Shown here: in pieces, positions 32,577 through 41,676 of the stretch | How the letters are laid out: every line of letters begins with the position of its first letter | How positions within the stretch are numbered: position 1 is the first letter of the stretch | NCBI GenBank assembly: GCA_903819565.1 | Contig: CAIJDY010000102.1 | Location: 1 to 42,091, forward strand | Direction of reading: 5' to 3' | Length of the DNA stretch: 42,091 bases | DNA from: Candidatus Omnitrophota bacterium | GTDB lineage: Bacteria; Omnitrophota; Omnitrophia; Omnitrophales; Aquincolibacteriaceae | Made by a program: the position numbers and the translations under genes | Notes under the pieces: generated by a model | What the model saw: only the letters and a program-made list of their open reading frames with translations | Told to the model about the DNA's origin: nothing | The model's database searches: none

Positions 32577-33810
32577 GATTTCCTTCGGGCGGTGTGAGGG
32601 GGAGCGTGAACGTGAACGTCGAACCTTTTCCCCTCTGGCTATCGACCCAGACCACCCCGCCGTGCGCTTCGACCAAACGCTTCACGATGGCCAATCCGAG
32701 ACCGGTGCTGGTTTCCCCGCCCGTGGGACGCACCGACGTCTTGCTGAAAAAAGCGAAGAGTTGCGGCAGCTCGGCCGCGGGAATTCCCTGCCCCTGGTCC
32801 GCAACCGAGATCGCGACGGCCGCTTCGAGGCAAACGGCCTTCAGGATGATCTGCGTGTGCGGATTCGAGAATTTAAGGGCGTTCGTGATGAGATTATTGA
32901 TCACCTGCTCGATACGTTCCGGATCGATCCACAGCACCGGCAGCTCGGGGGGCATTTCCAGAACAAGCTCCGTCGCTTTCGCCTGGGCCAGAAGGCTGTT
33001 CGTCTTGTGGATCTCCTGAAGAAAGACACCCAGGTCCACTTTTTTTAACCGGAGATCCAGCCGGCCGGACTCGATCGTGCTGACATCCAGGAGATCATTG
33101 ATCAACACGAGCATTTTCGAACAGTGCCGGACGATCGCCTGCAGCGGCTCTTTTTGGGCCGGAGAAGTTTCCCCCAGCACGCCCTCCTCCAAAAGTTCCG
33201 CGTAACCTCTAATCACCGTGATCGGACTCCGGAGATCATGCGCCGCGATCCCCAGGAACTTGTTCTTCTGGTCGTTCAATTCCACCAGCTGCTCGTAAAG
33301 CCGTCCCTTCTCCGCGGTCAGGGCGAGCTGTCCGGCGATCTCCTGAAAAAGCCTGACGTGGACATCCCGGTAAGTGTTGGGCTTCAGGCTCGAAAAAAAG
33401 ATGAACCCGATCGGCTTCCCCAAAGCGACCAGCGGGCAGGTCAGGCTCGAACGCATGCCTTCCGCCACGATCCTTTGGGTGGAATCCGAGGAGGGATGGT
33501 CTTTGAGATAAGCGACCAGATCATTCAGGACCCGGGGCCGCCCGGTGCGGAGGATGTGTTCAAGGCTGCTGCCTTCCATGGAAGCCGCGTAACCTTTCAC
33601 GATCTTCATCTCGCGGGCTTCGGAACGGGACCAGCGGGCGCGCAACCGGCGGCCGCCATTTTCAAGGAGGGAAAAACCGATGCGGTCATAGGGAAGCGCC
33701 TGTTTTAAAGCGCCGTAGGCATAATCCATAACCTCATCCAGCACAAGACCGGCGTTGATCCTCTCGGTAATGTGAAGGAGTACTTCCAACTCTTCTTCGC
33801 GCGTCAGCAC
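32557..33810 (-). CDS. GAF-domain sensor histidine kinase
   Basis: A 417-residue soluble kinase: a GAF domain (about residues 10-170), HisKA with [20 protein letters not shown] (phosphorylated His 191) and an HATPase_c domain with N box [12 protein letters not shown]1 VADQGQGIP and G2 [22 protein letters not shown]. No membrane segment or receiver domain is present, and no response regulator lies in the window, so the partner is elsewhere. It starts at GTG 33810 with GGAAG nine bases upstream, 50 bases after the AsmA-like gene. It overlaps the CYTH gene at its 3' end. Confidence 0.93.
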   Translation of the reverse strand: MLTREEELEVLLHITERINAGLVLDEVMDYAYGALKQALPYDRIGFSLLENGGRRLRARWSRSEAREMKIVKGYAASMEGSSLEHILRTGRPRVLNDLVAYLKDHPSSDSTQRIVAEGMRSSLTCPLVALGKPIGFIFFSSLKPNTYRDVHVRLFQEIAGQLALTAEKGRLYEQLVELNDQKNKFLGIAAHDLRSPITVIRGYAELLEEGVLGETSPAQKEPLQAIVRHCSKMLVLINDLLDVSTIESGRLDLRLKKVDLGVFLQEIHKTNSLLAQAKATELVLEMPPELPVLWIDPERIEQVINNLITNALKFSNPHTQIILKAVCLEAAVAISVADQGQGIPAAELPQLFAFFSKTSVRPTGGETSTGLGLAIVKRLVEAHGGVVWVDSQRGKGSTFTFTLPLTPPEGNRGLAQP

Positions 33811-33860
33811 TTTAAAATTCTTCCGCCGATCCTGGTTTTTTCGATCCGTGCCTGCTTCAC

Positions 33861-34724
33861 TTAAAAAGGCATCTTCAGTTTATTCTTGAGGGCCGACGCG
33901 GCTCCCTTGACCTCGCCCGTCACCGCGCCCGCGGTTTCTTTTAAAGCCCCTTCCGCCTGACCCGCGATCTGTCCGGAAACGTTTCCGGAGGCAGAGGTCA
34001 CCTTTTCCATGCCCATCGCGAACGATTGCCCGGCCATGTCCGTCGCGGAACCGAGGATTCCGGAGACGCTGCTCTCCAATCCGCCCAGATTGAAACCGCT
34101 GAGCATCGCGAGCGGTGTCTTCATCATGACCTTCCAGACGATCAGCTCCACCAGTTTATTGGGATCGGTGATATTGGTGTATTTTTCGTCCAGCCCGACG
34201 TTGAAATCTTTGGTGACGGGACTGCCGCCCGAATAATCCACATAGGACGCCGTCCCGACCCGGAGTCGGAAATTATCGATCTGGATCGCGGGCGCTTTCC
34301 CCGCTTTCGCAGGTGCCGGCTTTTTTCCCGGCTGGGAAGGTTTCTGCGCCTGGAGCGCCTTCAGGGAATCCAGGTTCAACTGGCGTTTTTCATTCTTAAC
34401 GACCGAGAACTGCTTCAGATCGAATTCCAGATCCGTCAGGTGGATCTTTCCTTTCAAAATACTCTGAAGGTCATAGGCCACGAAGATCCGGGGGATCTCG
34501 ACAAAAGTCGTGCTGTGGAAGCCCGCGGGATTCCTGAGCACAAGATCTTCGATGTCAAAATAAGGCTGCGTCAGGCCCAGGTCGAGCTTTTTAATAGTCA
34601 ACGGCATGCCGGTCACGGCCCGGACACCGTTCTCCACGGCCGCCTTAACGACGGTGTTACGGGCGAGCACCAAAATCGCCAACGTGATAAATACAACGAG
34701 AAAAAGATCCGCTATTTTTTTCAT
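33861..34724 (-). CDS. AsmA-like membrane-anchored protein
   Basis: A 287-residue protein with one N-terminal membrane helix (about residues 7-22) and then [39 protein letters not shown] and [20 protein letters not shown]. These are the features of AsmA/DUF748-type proteins related to the TamB/YhdP bridge-like lipid transporters, though this one is short. A Pro/Lys/Ala-rich linker follows near residue 130, and a Gly/Ala/Ser-rich tail (about 220-287) ends in a low-complexity helix. The start has an ideal AGGAGG. Periplasmic, inner-membrane anchored; role in envelope maintenance is inferred. Confidence 0.75.
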   Translation of the reverse strand: MKKIADLFLVVFITLAILVLARNTVVKAAVENGVRAVTGMPLTIKKLDLGLTQPYFDIEDLVLRNPAGFHSTTFVEIPRIFVAYDLQSILKGKIHLTDLEFDLKQFSVVKNEKRQLNLDSLKALQAQKPSQPGKKPAPAKAGKAPAIQIDNFRLRVGTASYVDYSGGSPVTKDFNVGLDEKYTNITDPNKLVELIVWKVMMKTPLAMLSGFNLGGLESSVSGILGSATDMAGQSFAMGMEKVTSASGNVSGQIAGQAEGALKETAGAVTGEVKGAASALKNKLKMPF

Positions 34725-34810
34725 AACCGCCTCCTGTCAGACTTTATGTTCCGATGTTCCGGCAGCCTCTTGAACCGGCCGCCGGCCGCTCTTCGTCATT
34801 AATTTACCAC

Positions 34811-36559
34811 TTAATGTTTTTGAGGTATAGACGTTTTGGCCATGCTCTTGAAAATGGCTTCCTCGACCGCGACCTCTTTGCGCGCCCGGATACGGCTTAA
34901 ATGCTGGTCAATGCGTTCCGGCGCGATCCCGAATTGCTCCAGGACCACGCGGTTGAGCTCGTGGCTGGCCTCCCACTCTTCCATCACCACAATGTCCGCG
35001 CCCAGCTCGTAAAGCTGCGGCATCTGGGTCTCATAGCGCGTACGGACCGCCAGGATCACTTCGGGATTCAGGTCCTGCACCATGCGGATGATCTGCGTCA
35101 TGCCCAGCACGTCGGGAAAACTCACGATCACCGCTTTCGCGCGGCGGATCCCCGCGCGTTTCATGACCTCCCGGTTCACGGCGTCCCCGTAGATCGCCTT
35201 CATATGAAGCTTCTTCGCGTCACGGACCTTCGAGGGATTCATCTCGAGGATCACGAACGGGATCTTCTCCCCCAAAAAAGCATTCGCAAGATCACGTCCC
35301 GTCGGCCCGAACCCGCAGAGGATCACATGACCGGTCAGGGAAGACAACGTCCGGTCCTCTTTGGCCCAGCTCTGCGGCGGAACCCCGAAGATCACGAACC
35401 GCCCAAGAACCCGTAGGACCACGGGAATGGCCGCGAAGAGCAGCGGCGTCATCAGCATGGTCAGGAACGCCGTGGAAAGCAGGACCTGATAAAGGACGCT
35501 GCTGATATGCCCGGACCCGCGCGCCATTTCGATCAAAACGAACGAGAACTCCCCAATCTGCGAAAGGATGATCCCGGTGATCACCGCCACGCGCGGCGGA
35601 AAGCCGAAGGCCATGATCAGGAACGTCATGATGACGAAGTTGATGAAGAGGACCAGGCTCACCACGGACAGGACCAGCACGATGTGCTGGAAGAAAAATC
35701 CCGCGTCGAACAAAAGGCCGATCGAGACGAAAAAAATACTCACGAAAAGGTGACGGAACGGAATGATGTCGCCGATCAGCTGGTGGGAAAAATTCGTGTT
35801 GGCGAACATGAACCCCGCGAGCAGCGCGCCGATCGCCGCCGAAAGGCCCAGGGCCCCGCTCACCCAGGCCATCCCGAGGCACACGACGACCGAAAAAAGG
35901 AACAGGATCTCCCGGTTCCGGATGACCGCCACGCGGTGCAGTAACCCCGGAAGAAGAAAACGCGAGAAAACGAACGCCCCGGCCAGAAGCATGACCGTTT
36001 TTAAAAAAGCGATGACCAGCGAGAACCCCACGGTCCCCCCGGACTGGCCGAAAGCGGACAGGAAGATCATGAGCGGGACCACGGCAAGGTCCTGAAAAAT
36101 AAGGATGGAGATCGCGATCCGGCCGTGCGGCGTATCGATCTCGCCGCGATCCAGCAGGTATTTGAGCACGATCGCCGTCGAGCTCAGCGCGATCACCGCG
36201 CCGAGGAAGAAACCCTCGTAGAACGTCCAGTGTTTCCACCAGGCGAACGCCAGCGACAGGACGATGGAAATAAAGATCTGAAGCGTTCCGCCCACGATCG
36301 CGAGGTTTTGCATCCCGCGCAGGCGGTCCACCGAAAACTCCAGGCCTATCGTGAGCATCAACAACACGACCCCGATCTCGGCAAGCATGCGGACGTGCTC
36401 ATCGCTCGAAAGGAGCCCGATGCCGTGCGGCCCGATGATCACGCCCGTGAGTAAAAAACCCAGGATGGCAGGAAGCTTGAACTTCTCAAAAAGAATGGCA
36501 ACAGCTGTCGCCGTCACAAGCACGATCAGAAGTTCGGTGAAAAATAAAGGGTTCGCCAT
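34811..36559 (-). CDS. Kef-type cation:proton antiporter with RCK domain
   Basis: A 582-residue CPA2-family transporter. Residues 1-385 hold about 12 helices including LGFLLTGVIIGPHGIGLL, ALSSTAIVLKYLLDRGEIDT and IFQDLAVVPLMIFLSAFG, the core that carries the ion-binding acids. A TrkA-N/RCK nucleotide-binding domain follows (about 405-525), opening GHVILCGFGPTGRDLANAFL. A TrkA-C domain is not evident; the end is a charged helix. Potassium efflux or Na+/H+ exchange is expected. ATG 36559 (MANPLFF) with AAGGA is preferred to an in-frame start at 36637 that would add 26 residues unlike the family. Confidence 0.92.
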   Translation of the reverse strand: MANPLFFTELLIVLVTATAVAILFEKFKLPAILGFLLTGVIIGPHGIGLLSSDEHVRMLAEIGVVLLMLTIGLEFSVDRLRGMQNLAIVGGTLQIFISIVLSLAFAWWKHWTFYEGFFLGAVIALSSTAIVLKYLLDRGEIDTPHGRIAISILIFQDLAVVPLMIFLSAFGQSGGTVGFSLVIAFLKTVMLLAGAFVFSRFLLPGLLHRVAVIRNREILFLFSVVVCLGMAWVSGALGLSAAIGALLAGFMFANTNFSHQLIGDIIPFRHLFVSIFFVSIGLLFDAGFFFQHIVLVLSVVSLVLFINFVIMTFLIMAFGFPPRVAVITGIILSQIGEFSFVLIEMARGSGHISSVLYQVLLSTAFLTMLMTPLLFAAIPVVLRVLGRFVIFGVPPQSWAKEDRTLSSLTGHVILCGFGPTGRDLANAFLGEKIPFVILEMNPSKVRDAKKLHMKAIYGDAVNREVMKRAGIRRAKAVIVSFPDVLGMTQIIRMVQDLNPEVILAVRTRYETQMPQLYELGADIVVMEEWEASHELNRVVLEQFGIAPERIDQHLSRIRARKEVAVEEAIFKSMAKTSIPQKH

Positions 36560-36659
36560 TACTTTCCTTGAAACAACTCCGCTACCGTTAAATAGAAAAT
36601 GCGTCCGTCGGAAATCGAGGACGAGAACAGTATACAAAACTTCAGGTGAAAGAATCCAG

Positions 36660-37044
36660 AATTAACAAGCGCCAACCTTCAATACAGGACCGATGCCAGG
36701 AGCCGCGCGTTGAGTGAGGCTGTCGGGTTGTCGAAGAATACAAATCCAACGGCTGTGATTTGATTGCGTTTCAGTTTTTGAATTGATTGGCGTTACTTAC
36801 CACCTAGTCAATGTAGTTTTATAGGAATCATCCTGATGTTTTCATGGAATTTAAAATTGAGTATTATAAATTAAAAATTTGATAGTAATTGCTATAAATA
36901 CACTTTATAAAATATATGAAAGACTTTTTTTGCTATAAAAATCACCTTGTATGTGGAGCTAAACTTGACTAGACTTGGGTTAGGAACAGAAGATGATGAT
37001 ACAGGATTCAGCGTGCGAACGCCGAGATTTCCGAAGGAGGAACC
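36660..37044. other. AT-rich intergenic region upstream of the first pilin cassette
   Basis: No coding sequence is seen over about 385 bases. The stretch 36820-36960 is strikingly AT-rich against a GC-rich chromosome. It separates the antiporter gene (minus strand) from the pilin operon (plus strand), so it must contain both promoters; a possible antiporter -10 box is TATACT at 36634-36629 on the minus strand. No confident pilin promoter was chosen because many A/T hexamers fit. Confidence 0.6.
36887..36948 (+). promoter_or_regulatory. AT-rich block shared with the second pilin cassette (copy A)
   Basis: By eye this stretch aligns with 40478-40540. Shared blocks in the same order are AATTGCTA, ACTT, AAATATA, AAAGA and TTTTT followed by CTAT. 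Each copy lies about 80-160 bases before the first pilin gene of its cassette. It may be a common promoter or regulator site, or a trace of duplication. AT-rich DNA aligns easily, so confidence is low. Confidence 0.35.
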
Positions 37045-37527
37045 GTGAAGAATGATGGACTCTCGCTCAAATCTGAAAAGAAAGGGCCTCTCCCAGCTCC
37101 TCCAAACCAGGAGGGTTTTTCCCTAACCGAAGTCGTTTTCAGTCTCGTCATATTTTTAATGATCTGGTTGCCGACGGTTTCCGGCATCGTTGCCAGTGTT
37201 TATCTTAGCTCCTACATGAAACATAAAGTTCAAGCCATGTACTGGGCCCAAGAAAACATGGAAGAGCAACGGCGCAGTCCAACAAAGGGCAGCCGCACTT
37301 CGACAGTCCCGCTTGATACTCAAGGGACCATTGCTGACGGAACCTTTGACGTAGGGAAAAATAAGTATTTCAAGGCTACCGGCACCATCACCATCGAGAA
37401 CCTGGATGCCCATCAGCAAAGAGTGCGGGGCAAAATAGAATGGGATGAAAAAATTTTGGGGGGGAAGATTACTGTGCGGGAATACTACACGACCGATATC
37501 CTGAGAGACGAACCCGACTTCAACTAA
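37045..37527 (+). CDS. PilV-like minor pilin/pseudopilin
   Basis: A 160-residue prepilin. The leader of 24 residues ends in Gly and is followed by FSLTEVVFSLVIFLMIWLPT: cleavage by prepilin peptidase after G24, Glu at +5, and a hydrophobic assembly helix. The leader is long for the class. The mature domain is hydrophilic and has no Cys pair. It begins at GTG 37045 behind a perfect AAGGAGG. It is first in a cassette of four genes and corresponds to the PilV position in pilV-pilW-pilX sets, which form tip or initiation complexes of type IV pili or type II secretion-like filaments. Confidence 0.85.
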   Translation: MKNDGLSLKSEKKGPLPAPPNQEGFSLTEVVFSLVIFLMIWLPTVSGIVASVYLSSYMKHKVQAMYWAQENMEEQRRSPTKGSRTSTVPLDTQGTIADGTFDVGKNKYFKATGTITIENLDAHQQRVRGKIEWDEKILGGKITVREYYTTDILRDEPDFN

Positions 37528-37539
37528 GAAGGCGCCAAA

Positions 37540-38136
37540 ATGATGAAAAAGGCCGGTCAGTTTAGCGATGAGAGAACGAGGAAATTCCGGGAAAAAGGGT
37601 TTACCCTTATGGAGATTGTTATAGCCGGGACCATTTCAGCTATGTTCGCGGGGGTTCTCATCGCCGCCCTTACCGCCTCCAGGCAAGTTTGTACACGTAT
37701 CAGCGCGGAACAGGGACTCCAGCAGGTTGCGAACGTTATTTTGAACAAGATCGTTAAAGGCAGTTTTGAACCCGGCAACGGAACCATCCGCCTCTCTGAA
37801 GCATCCCAATGCACCATCAACAATCTAACTTCCCTTTCTTTCCAAATGAATGATTCCCCCAACCCCCAAATAAGGCGGTACTACTTGGCCAATGTGGGCA
37901 ACGGAAGAACGTCTCTTTTATACAATCACCCGACAGCCGCTGGCGTTCAAGACGAGGTCATCTATACCGCTCCAGCCGGAACCAGTTTAAAGCTGCGGTT
38001 CCGGCCATCGGAGGACAATCCCCTTGACTCGACATCTGTCGGGATTGATATCGCCATCATTCAGACTATTTCCGGGCGGACTATTTCCGCTGAGGCATCG
38101 ACACTGGTCAACTTGAGAAATCGGGGGAGGCTATAG
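37540..38136 (+). CDS. PilW-like minor pilin/pseudopilin
   Basis: A 198-residue prepilin with a 20-residue leader ending KFREKG and then FTLMEIVIAGTISAMFAGVL, with Glu at +5. The mature part has SAEQGLQQVANVILNKIVKG, which resembles the PilW/GspJ-type minor pilins. It starts at ATG 37540 (another ATG follows at 37543), 12 bases after the first pilin gene, with AAGG upstream, and is followed three bases later by the PilX-like gene. Confidence 0.85.
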   Translation: MMKKAGQFSDERTRKFREKGFTLMEIVIAGTISAMFAGVLIAALTASRQVCTRISAEQGLQQVANVILNKIVKGSFEPGNGTIRLSEASQCTINNLTSLSFQMNDSPNPQIRRYYLANVGNGRTSLLYNHPTAAGVQDEVIYTAPAGTSLKLRFRPSEDNPLDSTSVGIDIAIIQTISGRTISAEASTLVNLRNRGRL

Positions 38137-38138
38137 CC

Positions 38139-39431
38139 ATGACAGCTCCTCTAAAGCAAGAACGCGGTTTTGTTTTAATCCTGTCCTTGTTGTGCATTTT
38201 TCTAGTAACGGCCTTCTTGGCATCTTTTTTCGTGATCGTAAGCGGCGGTGTCAAACAGGCTACCCGGATGACGGACAACATGCGCGCTTATTATATTGCG
38301 GACGCTGGGCTCACTTATGGCTTTACACAGCTGAGAAATCAAGCCAATCCGCCGGATGAAACTCTTAATTACAACAACGATAAATATTACGTTGATGCAG
38401 ACAAAAAACGCTTCGGAAGTTACGCGGTCAAGATCACGAACGATGGGGCGACTTCTTGTCGGATTTACACATTGGAATCGCGGGGCGTTTTTGGTAATGC
38501 GACAAAAACCCTGACGCTCACCGCCCATACGGGCTCCATGGCTGAATGGAGTTATCTCAGCAAGTCCGAAACGTCTCCTGCCCTGGGGAAACTGTGGTGG
38601 GTCACAGGAATGGTCACGTCGGGAAAAGTTCACACAAACGATCAGCTGAACATCTTTGGCAATCCCGATTTTGAAGGTCCGGTCAGCCAAACGAAGACTG
38701 CCATTAACTACTATCACGGAGGACCGCCCAAGGACAATCCGAACTTCGAAGAGGGAATTACGCTGGGCGCCAGCGAAATTGCTTTCCCGTCAACAACCAT
38801 GCTGTCCCCTATCCAGAGCGGTGCAAGCAAGGACCCGAAATATTCCCTGAAAGGTGAGACAAGCATTGTGTTAAACGCTGACGGCACCATGACCGTGAAG
38901 AACAGCGGAAAAACAAGTACTTTGCCGATGCCCTCGAGCAAAGCCGTTTATGTCGCCGACGGTAACGTGAATGTCCAAGGACAGCTGAACGGCCAGCTTA
39001 CGATCGGCACCAATTCCACAATCACGATCACTGAAGACATCACCTATAAATCCAATCCCAGGCTACCAGGATCTACAAGCACTGATACGCTGGGGCTGGT
39101 GGCAAAAGGAGATGTCATCATCTCGAAAAATGCTTCCCCGAAAAATAACGGCATTGAAATCGACGCTTACATCGTTTCCACCGACGGATCCTTTAAAGTT
39201 GAAAACTACGGAACCGGCTTCAAAGGAGATATGGTTCAGTTTGGCGGCTTGGCAAATAGCGTCTGCGGCCCAACGGGCGTCGTGGATTCTTCCGGAAATG
39301 TAAAAGCTGGTTATAACCAGCTTCAATATTACGACGAACGATTCAAAAAGACGGCACCACCCTTGTTTCCGCCCATCCGAAGCACGGATGGCAGAGCCGT
39401 ATATTCTAGAGACAGTTTTAGCGAAAGTTAA
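38139..39431 (+). CDS. PilX-like pilus assembly protein with large repeat-like C-terminal region
   Basis: A 430-residue protein. The N terminus ERGFVLILSLLCIFLVTAF is a prepilin-type helix without Glu at +5, as in PilX/GspK-like tip subunits, followed by the typical MRAYYIADAGLTYGFTQLRN. The remaining 330 residues are Gly/Asn/Thr-rich and beta-strand-like (for example VYVADGNVNVQGQLNGQLTI and GLVAKGDVIISKNASPKNNG), suggesting a beta-solenoid displayed at the filament tip; this is inference. The ATG follows the previous stop by two bases with GGAGG upstream. It is much larger than the usual PilX. Confidence 0.8.
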   Translation: MTAPLKQERGFVLILSLLCIFLVTAFLASFFVIVSGGVKQATRMTDNMRAYYIADAGLTYGFTQLRNQANPPDETLNYNNDKYYVDADKKRFGSYAVKITNDGATSCRIYTLESRGVFGNATKTLTLTAHTGSMAEWSYLSKSETSPALGKLWWVTGMVTSGKVHTNDQLNIFGNPDFEGPVSQTKTAINYYHGGPPKDNPNFEEGITLGASEIAFPSTTMLSPIQSGASKDPKYSLKGETSIVLNADGTMTVKNSGKTSTLPMPSSKAVYVADGNVNVQGQLNGQLTIGTNSTITITEDITYKSNPRLPGSTSTDTLGLVAKGDVIISKNASPKNNGIEIDAYIVSTDGSFKVENYGTGFKGDMVQFGGLANSVCGPTGVVDSSGNVKAGYNQLQYYDERFKKTAPPLFPPIRSTDGRAVYSRDSFSES

Positions 39432-39454
39432 AGGAGGAGTTCTTTCAAACGCCT

Positions 39455-39901
39455 ATGACAGAATCCGCGAAAAAGGTCCTTTGGATCGCAATTGTTTTCT
39501 TGGTGCTGATAACCTTCGCCTGGCACTCCTTGTCCATGCTAGCCTCGGCTCGCGGAACGGCAACGCCTCCCGTTCCACCGGCACCCACATTCACGGAGGG
39601 CTCTTCTTCTCCTTCTTCGGATTCCGATATCGTCGAGAGAAGGATCCTCACTAATCAAGAAATAGAAACAAGGATCGAGGAAAAACAAAGACGTCTGAAA
39701 ACCCTGGAAGCATTAAAAACTGAGAGACAGAAAAAGGCGGACATTGTAATCGCTAGAGTGAGGGAAGAAAACCATTCACCGGTCTCTCCCGAGCTAAAAG
39801 AACTAAAAGAAACAATACCCGCACAGTCCGACGATGCCGAAAAAGAACGGTCCGAAGAAATACTCAACGGCATTCGGGATCATCGTTACTTCGCTCACTA
39901 G
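39455..39901 (+). CDS. Single-helix membrane protein of the pilin cassette, unknown
   Basis: A 148-residue protein with an N-terminal membrane helix (KKVLWIAIVFLVLITFAW, about residues 6-23), a Pro/Ser-rich linker, then a charged coiled-coil region (EIETRIEEKQRRLKTLEALK) and an acidic end. It has no prepilin cleavage motif. Fourth in the cassette, 23 bases after the PilX-like gene. A strong AAAGGAGGAG lies at 39431-39440, about 14 bases before the ATG, further than usual, so the start or its efficiency is uncertain. No function is proposed. Confidence 0.65.
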   Translation: MTESAKKVLWIAIVFLVLITFAWHSLSMLASARGTATPPVPPAPTFTEGSSSPSSDSDIVERRILTNQEIETRIEEKQRRLKTLEALKTERQKKADIVIARVREENHSPVSPELKELKETIPAQSDDAEKERSEEILNGIRDHRYFAH

Positions 39902-40617
39902 CCACGGCAGAACTCTTAACAGCGTCTAGAACTTGGAAGTTAACGCTCAGGAATAAACAAAAGCTGCTTTCAGAATGGTTTTTATTCACTAATAGCCTAA
40001 GCGCTACTCGCCTTCCTTGTTTTTCGCCTTTGGAAGTGACAGGCATTGCCACGTCCGCCTTTGGCATGATGACAGCAACCGGGCCCATTTCTTGTCTTCC
40101 CAGACGCAGGCCCAAGGAAGCTGCAGGAAACCGCTTTATGTAAGAAGCTACTAAAGAATATTTTCGGCCATGCGGTTTTCAAAACGGAAGGCTCCCAAAA
40201 CCGGCTTGTCGGTGTTGTGGCATCGTTCGCTTTTGGCGACCTTCTCAAAAAATGACAATCGGCAGGACCAGTATCGGCATGAAGAATATTGTTCTCAAAT
40301 GATCCGTGAAAGAGGACGGACGAAAACTCGGAGACGATGTTGTCTTGGCGGAGAAAAACCATATTCTAGAGAAATCGTAAAACACCACAGTACCCGCAGG
40401 CTTGTTTTGGCGGTTTTGTAGTCTTCGTTTTTTGATAAACATATAACTTAATATGCTTTAATGCCATATTTGTATTAAATTGCTACATAATTTACTTAAA
40501 ATATAATTTAAAGATCGTTTTTACTATCATATGATTCTTTACATTAATCTGAAGGTGGCTTAAGACTTACACGGTGGTACTCTACAGGAATTTTTGTTTA
40601 TTAAAGGAGATTTCGCC
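39902..40617. other. Gene-free stretch between the two pilin cassettes
   Basis: About 715 bases without a convincing gene. Several short open frames exist on both strands (longest about 120 codons, minus strand, 40362-39997), but none has a ribosome binding site, recognisable motif or normal composition. 39902-40430 has intermediate GC; 40430-40560 is very AT-rich and probably carries the promoter of the second cassette. It may be decayed coding DNA. Confidence 0.5.
40478..40540 (+). promoter_or_regulatory. AT-rich block shared with the first pilin cassette (copy B)
   Basis: This stretch shares ordered blocks with 36887-36948 (AATTGCTA, ACTT, AAATATA, AAAGA, TTTTT then CTAT). It ends about 80 bases before the first gene of the second cassette. 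See the matching entry for limits. Confidence 0.35.
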
Positions 40618-41079
40618 ATGAGTTGCAAAGAAGGAGCCCGGAAAGATCGGGCGGGGTTCACGCTCATAGAACTGATGGTCGCTCTTTTTGTGATCAGTCT
40701 GGTGATCGCGGGCTATGTAGGCGCTAATATCCTGGCACAACGGAACACTGAGGTCATGCATGAGCGCACCGTCGCGCTCCAGGACGCGAATCGCGTAATT
40801 GAAATGATGAGGAACGATGACGTAAACGCCACCACGTGCCTCCCCAGCAATACCGCCTGCTTATTTCCCGAAACTGTTACCAGCCGCTACCATGGGACTT
40901 TATCCGGAATCAGCGGTCTAACTTTAGCGGATGAGGCGATCGCCGTGACCTACACCGGGGCCACAACAGGCACTCATATTATTCTTAATCCTACGGTCAC
41001 GGTAACATGGACCTCTTATACAGGGCAAAAAGGAACCGCCGCGACTGAAGCAGTCCAAATTTATCTTGGAGCAAGGTGA
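40618..41079 (+). CDS. PilV-like minor pilin/pseudopilin (second cassette)
   Basis: A 153-residue prepilin: leader MSCKEGARKDRAG, then FTLIELMVALFVISLVIAGY, with cleavage after G13 and Glu at +5. A single pair of Cys (TTCLPSNTAC) could form a loop in the globular domain, which is otherwise Thr-rich. It starts at ATG 40618 after AAAGGAG; a TTG at 40594 in the same frame is not needed. First gene of the second pilin cassette. Confidence 0.88.
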   Translation: MSCKEGARKDRAGFTLIELMVALFVISLVIAGYVGANILAQRNTEVMHERTVALQDANRVIEMMRNDDVNATTCLPSNTACLFPETVTSRYHGTLSGISGLTLADEAIAVTYTGATTGTHIILNPTVTVTWTSYTGQKGTAATEAVQIYLGAR

Positions 41080-41082
41080 CAC

Positions 41083-41676
41083 ATGATAAAAATAATGCGG
41101 CAGGGCTTTACGCTCATCGAAGTAATCATCGTCACCGCCATTTCCGTTATCGTTCTCTTCGGAGTGTTCGGCATCCTTCAGGCGAGCAACAAACAGCTTG
41201 AGATCATTCATACCAAAATGAGCCTCGAGGAAAACCTGCGTGAGGCCATGTTCAAAATGGCCCAGGAAATAAGACAGACCACCGGCAACAGGATTGAAAA
41301 CATCGGAGGCGGCGGCAACAGCGGAGCTACGATCGACTTCTGGATCCCTGTGCCGGACCCGACCGCATCCGCCCTTGCGGACCAGAACTTTCAACCCGCG
41401 TTTTCAAACATAATCCGGTATCGTCGAACGCCTCCTGTCCTCGATGACTCCTGCAAAGAAGAAAATCAACTCTGCCGGGACGATCTCACCACGGGCAAAC
41501 ACGCTATTCTCGCTAACGACATCACAGATCTCCATTTTTCAAGACCCAACGCCGTTTCCGGGTTCGTGACGATGACGGCGTCCGCTCAGCGGAAGCTCTC
41601 CGACGGCCGGAGAGTTCCCGAAGAACCCATCCAAACAACCATGCAAGTGCAAGCAAGGAACACGGTGTCATCATGA
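41083..41676 (+). CDS. PilW-like minor pilin/pseudopilin (second cassette)
   Basis: A 197-residue prepilin with a short leader MIKIMRQG and FTLIEVIIVTAISVIVLFGV (Glu at +5). The mature part has SLEENLREAMFKMAQEIRQT, as in PilW/GspJ-type proteins, a Gly-rich loop and a Cys pair (SCKEENQLC). It begins three bases after the previous stop and its own stop overlaps the next ATG (ATGA), showing a tightly coupled cassette. Confidence 0.88.
   Translation: MIKIMRQGFTLIEVIIVTAISVIVLFGVFGILQASNKQLEIIHTKMSLEENLREAMFKMAQEIRQTTGNRIENIGGGGNSGATIDFWIPVPDPTASALADQNFQPAFSNIIRYRRTPPVLDDSCKEENQLCRDDLTTGKHAILANDITDLHFSRPNAVSGFVTMTASAQRKLSDGRRVPEEPIQTTMQVQARNTVSS

Noticed and set aside
36966-36994. TTGACT as the -35 box of the first pilin cassette
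   Set aside because: No acceptable -10 box follows at 16-18 bases.
39997-40362. A 121-codon minus-strand frame in the gap between pilin cassettes
   Set aside because: No ribosome binding site, no recognisable domain, and unusual composition (Ser/Cys/Phe-rich); probably chance.
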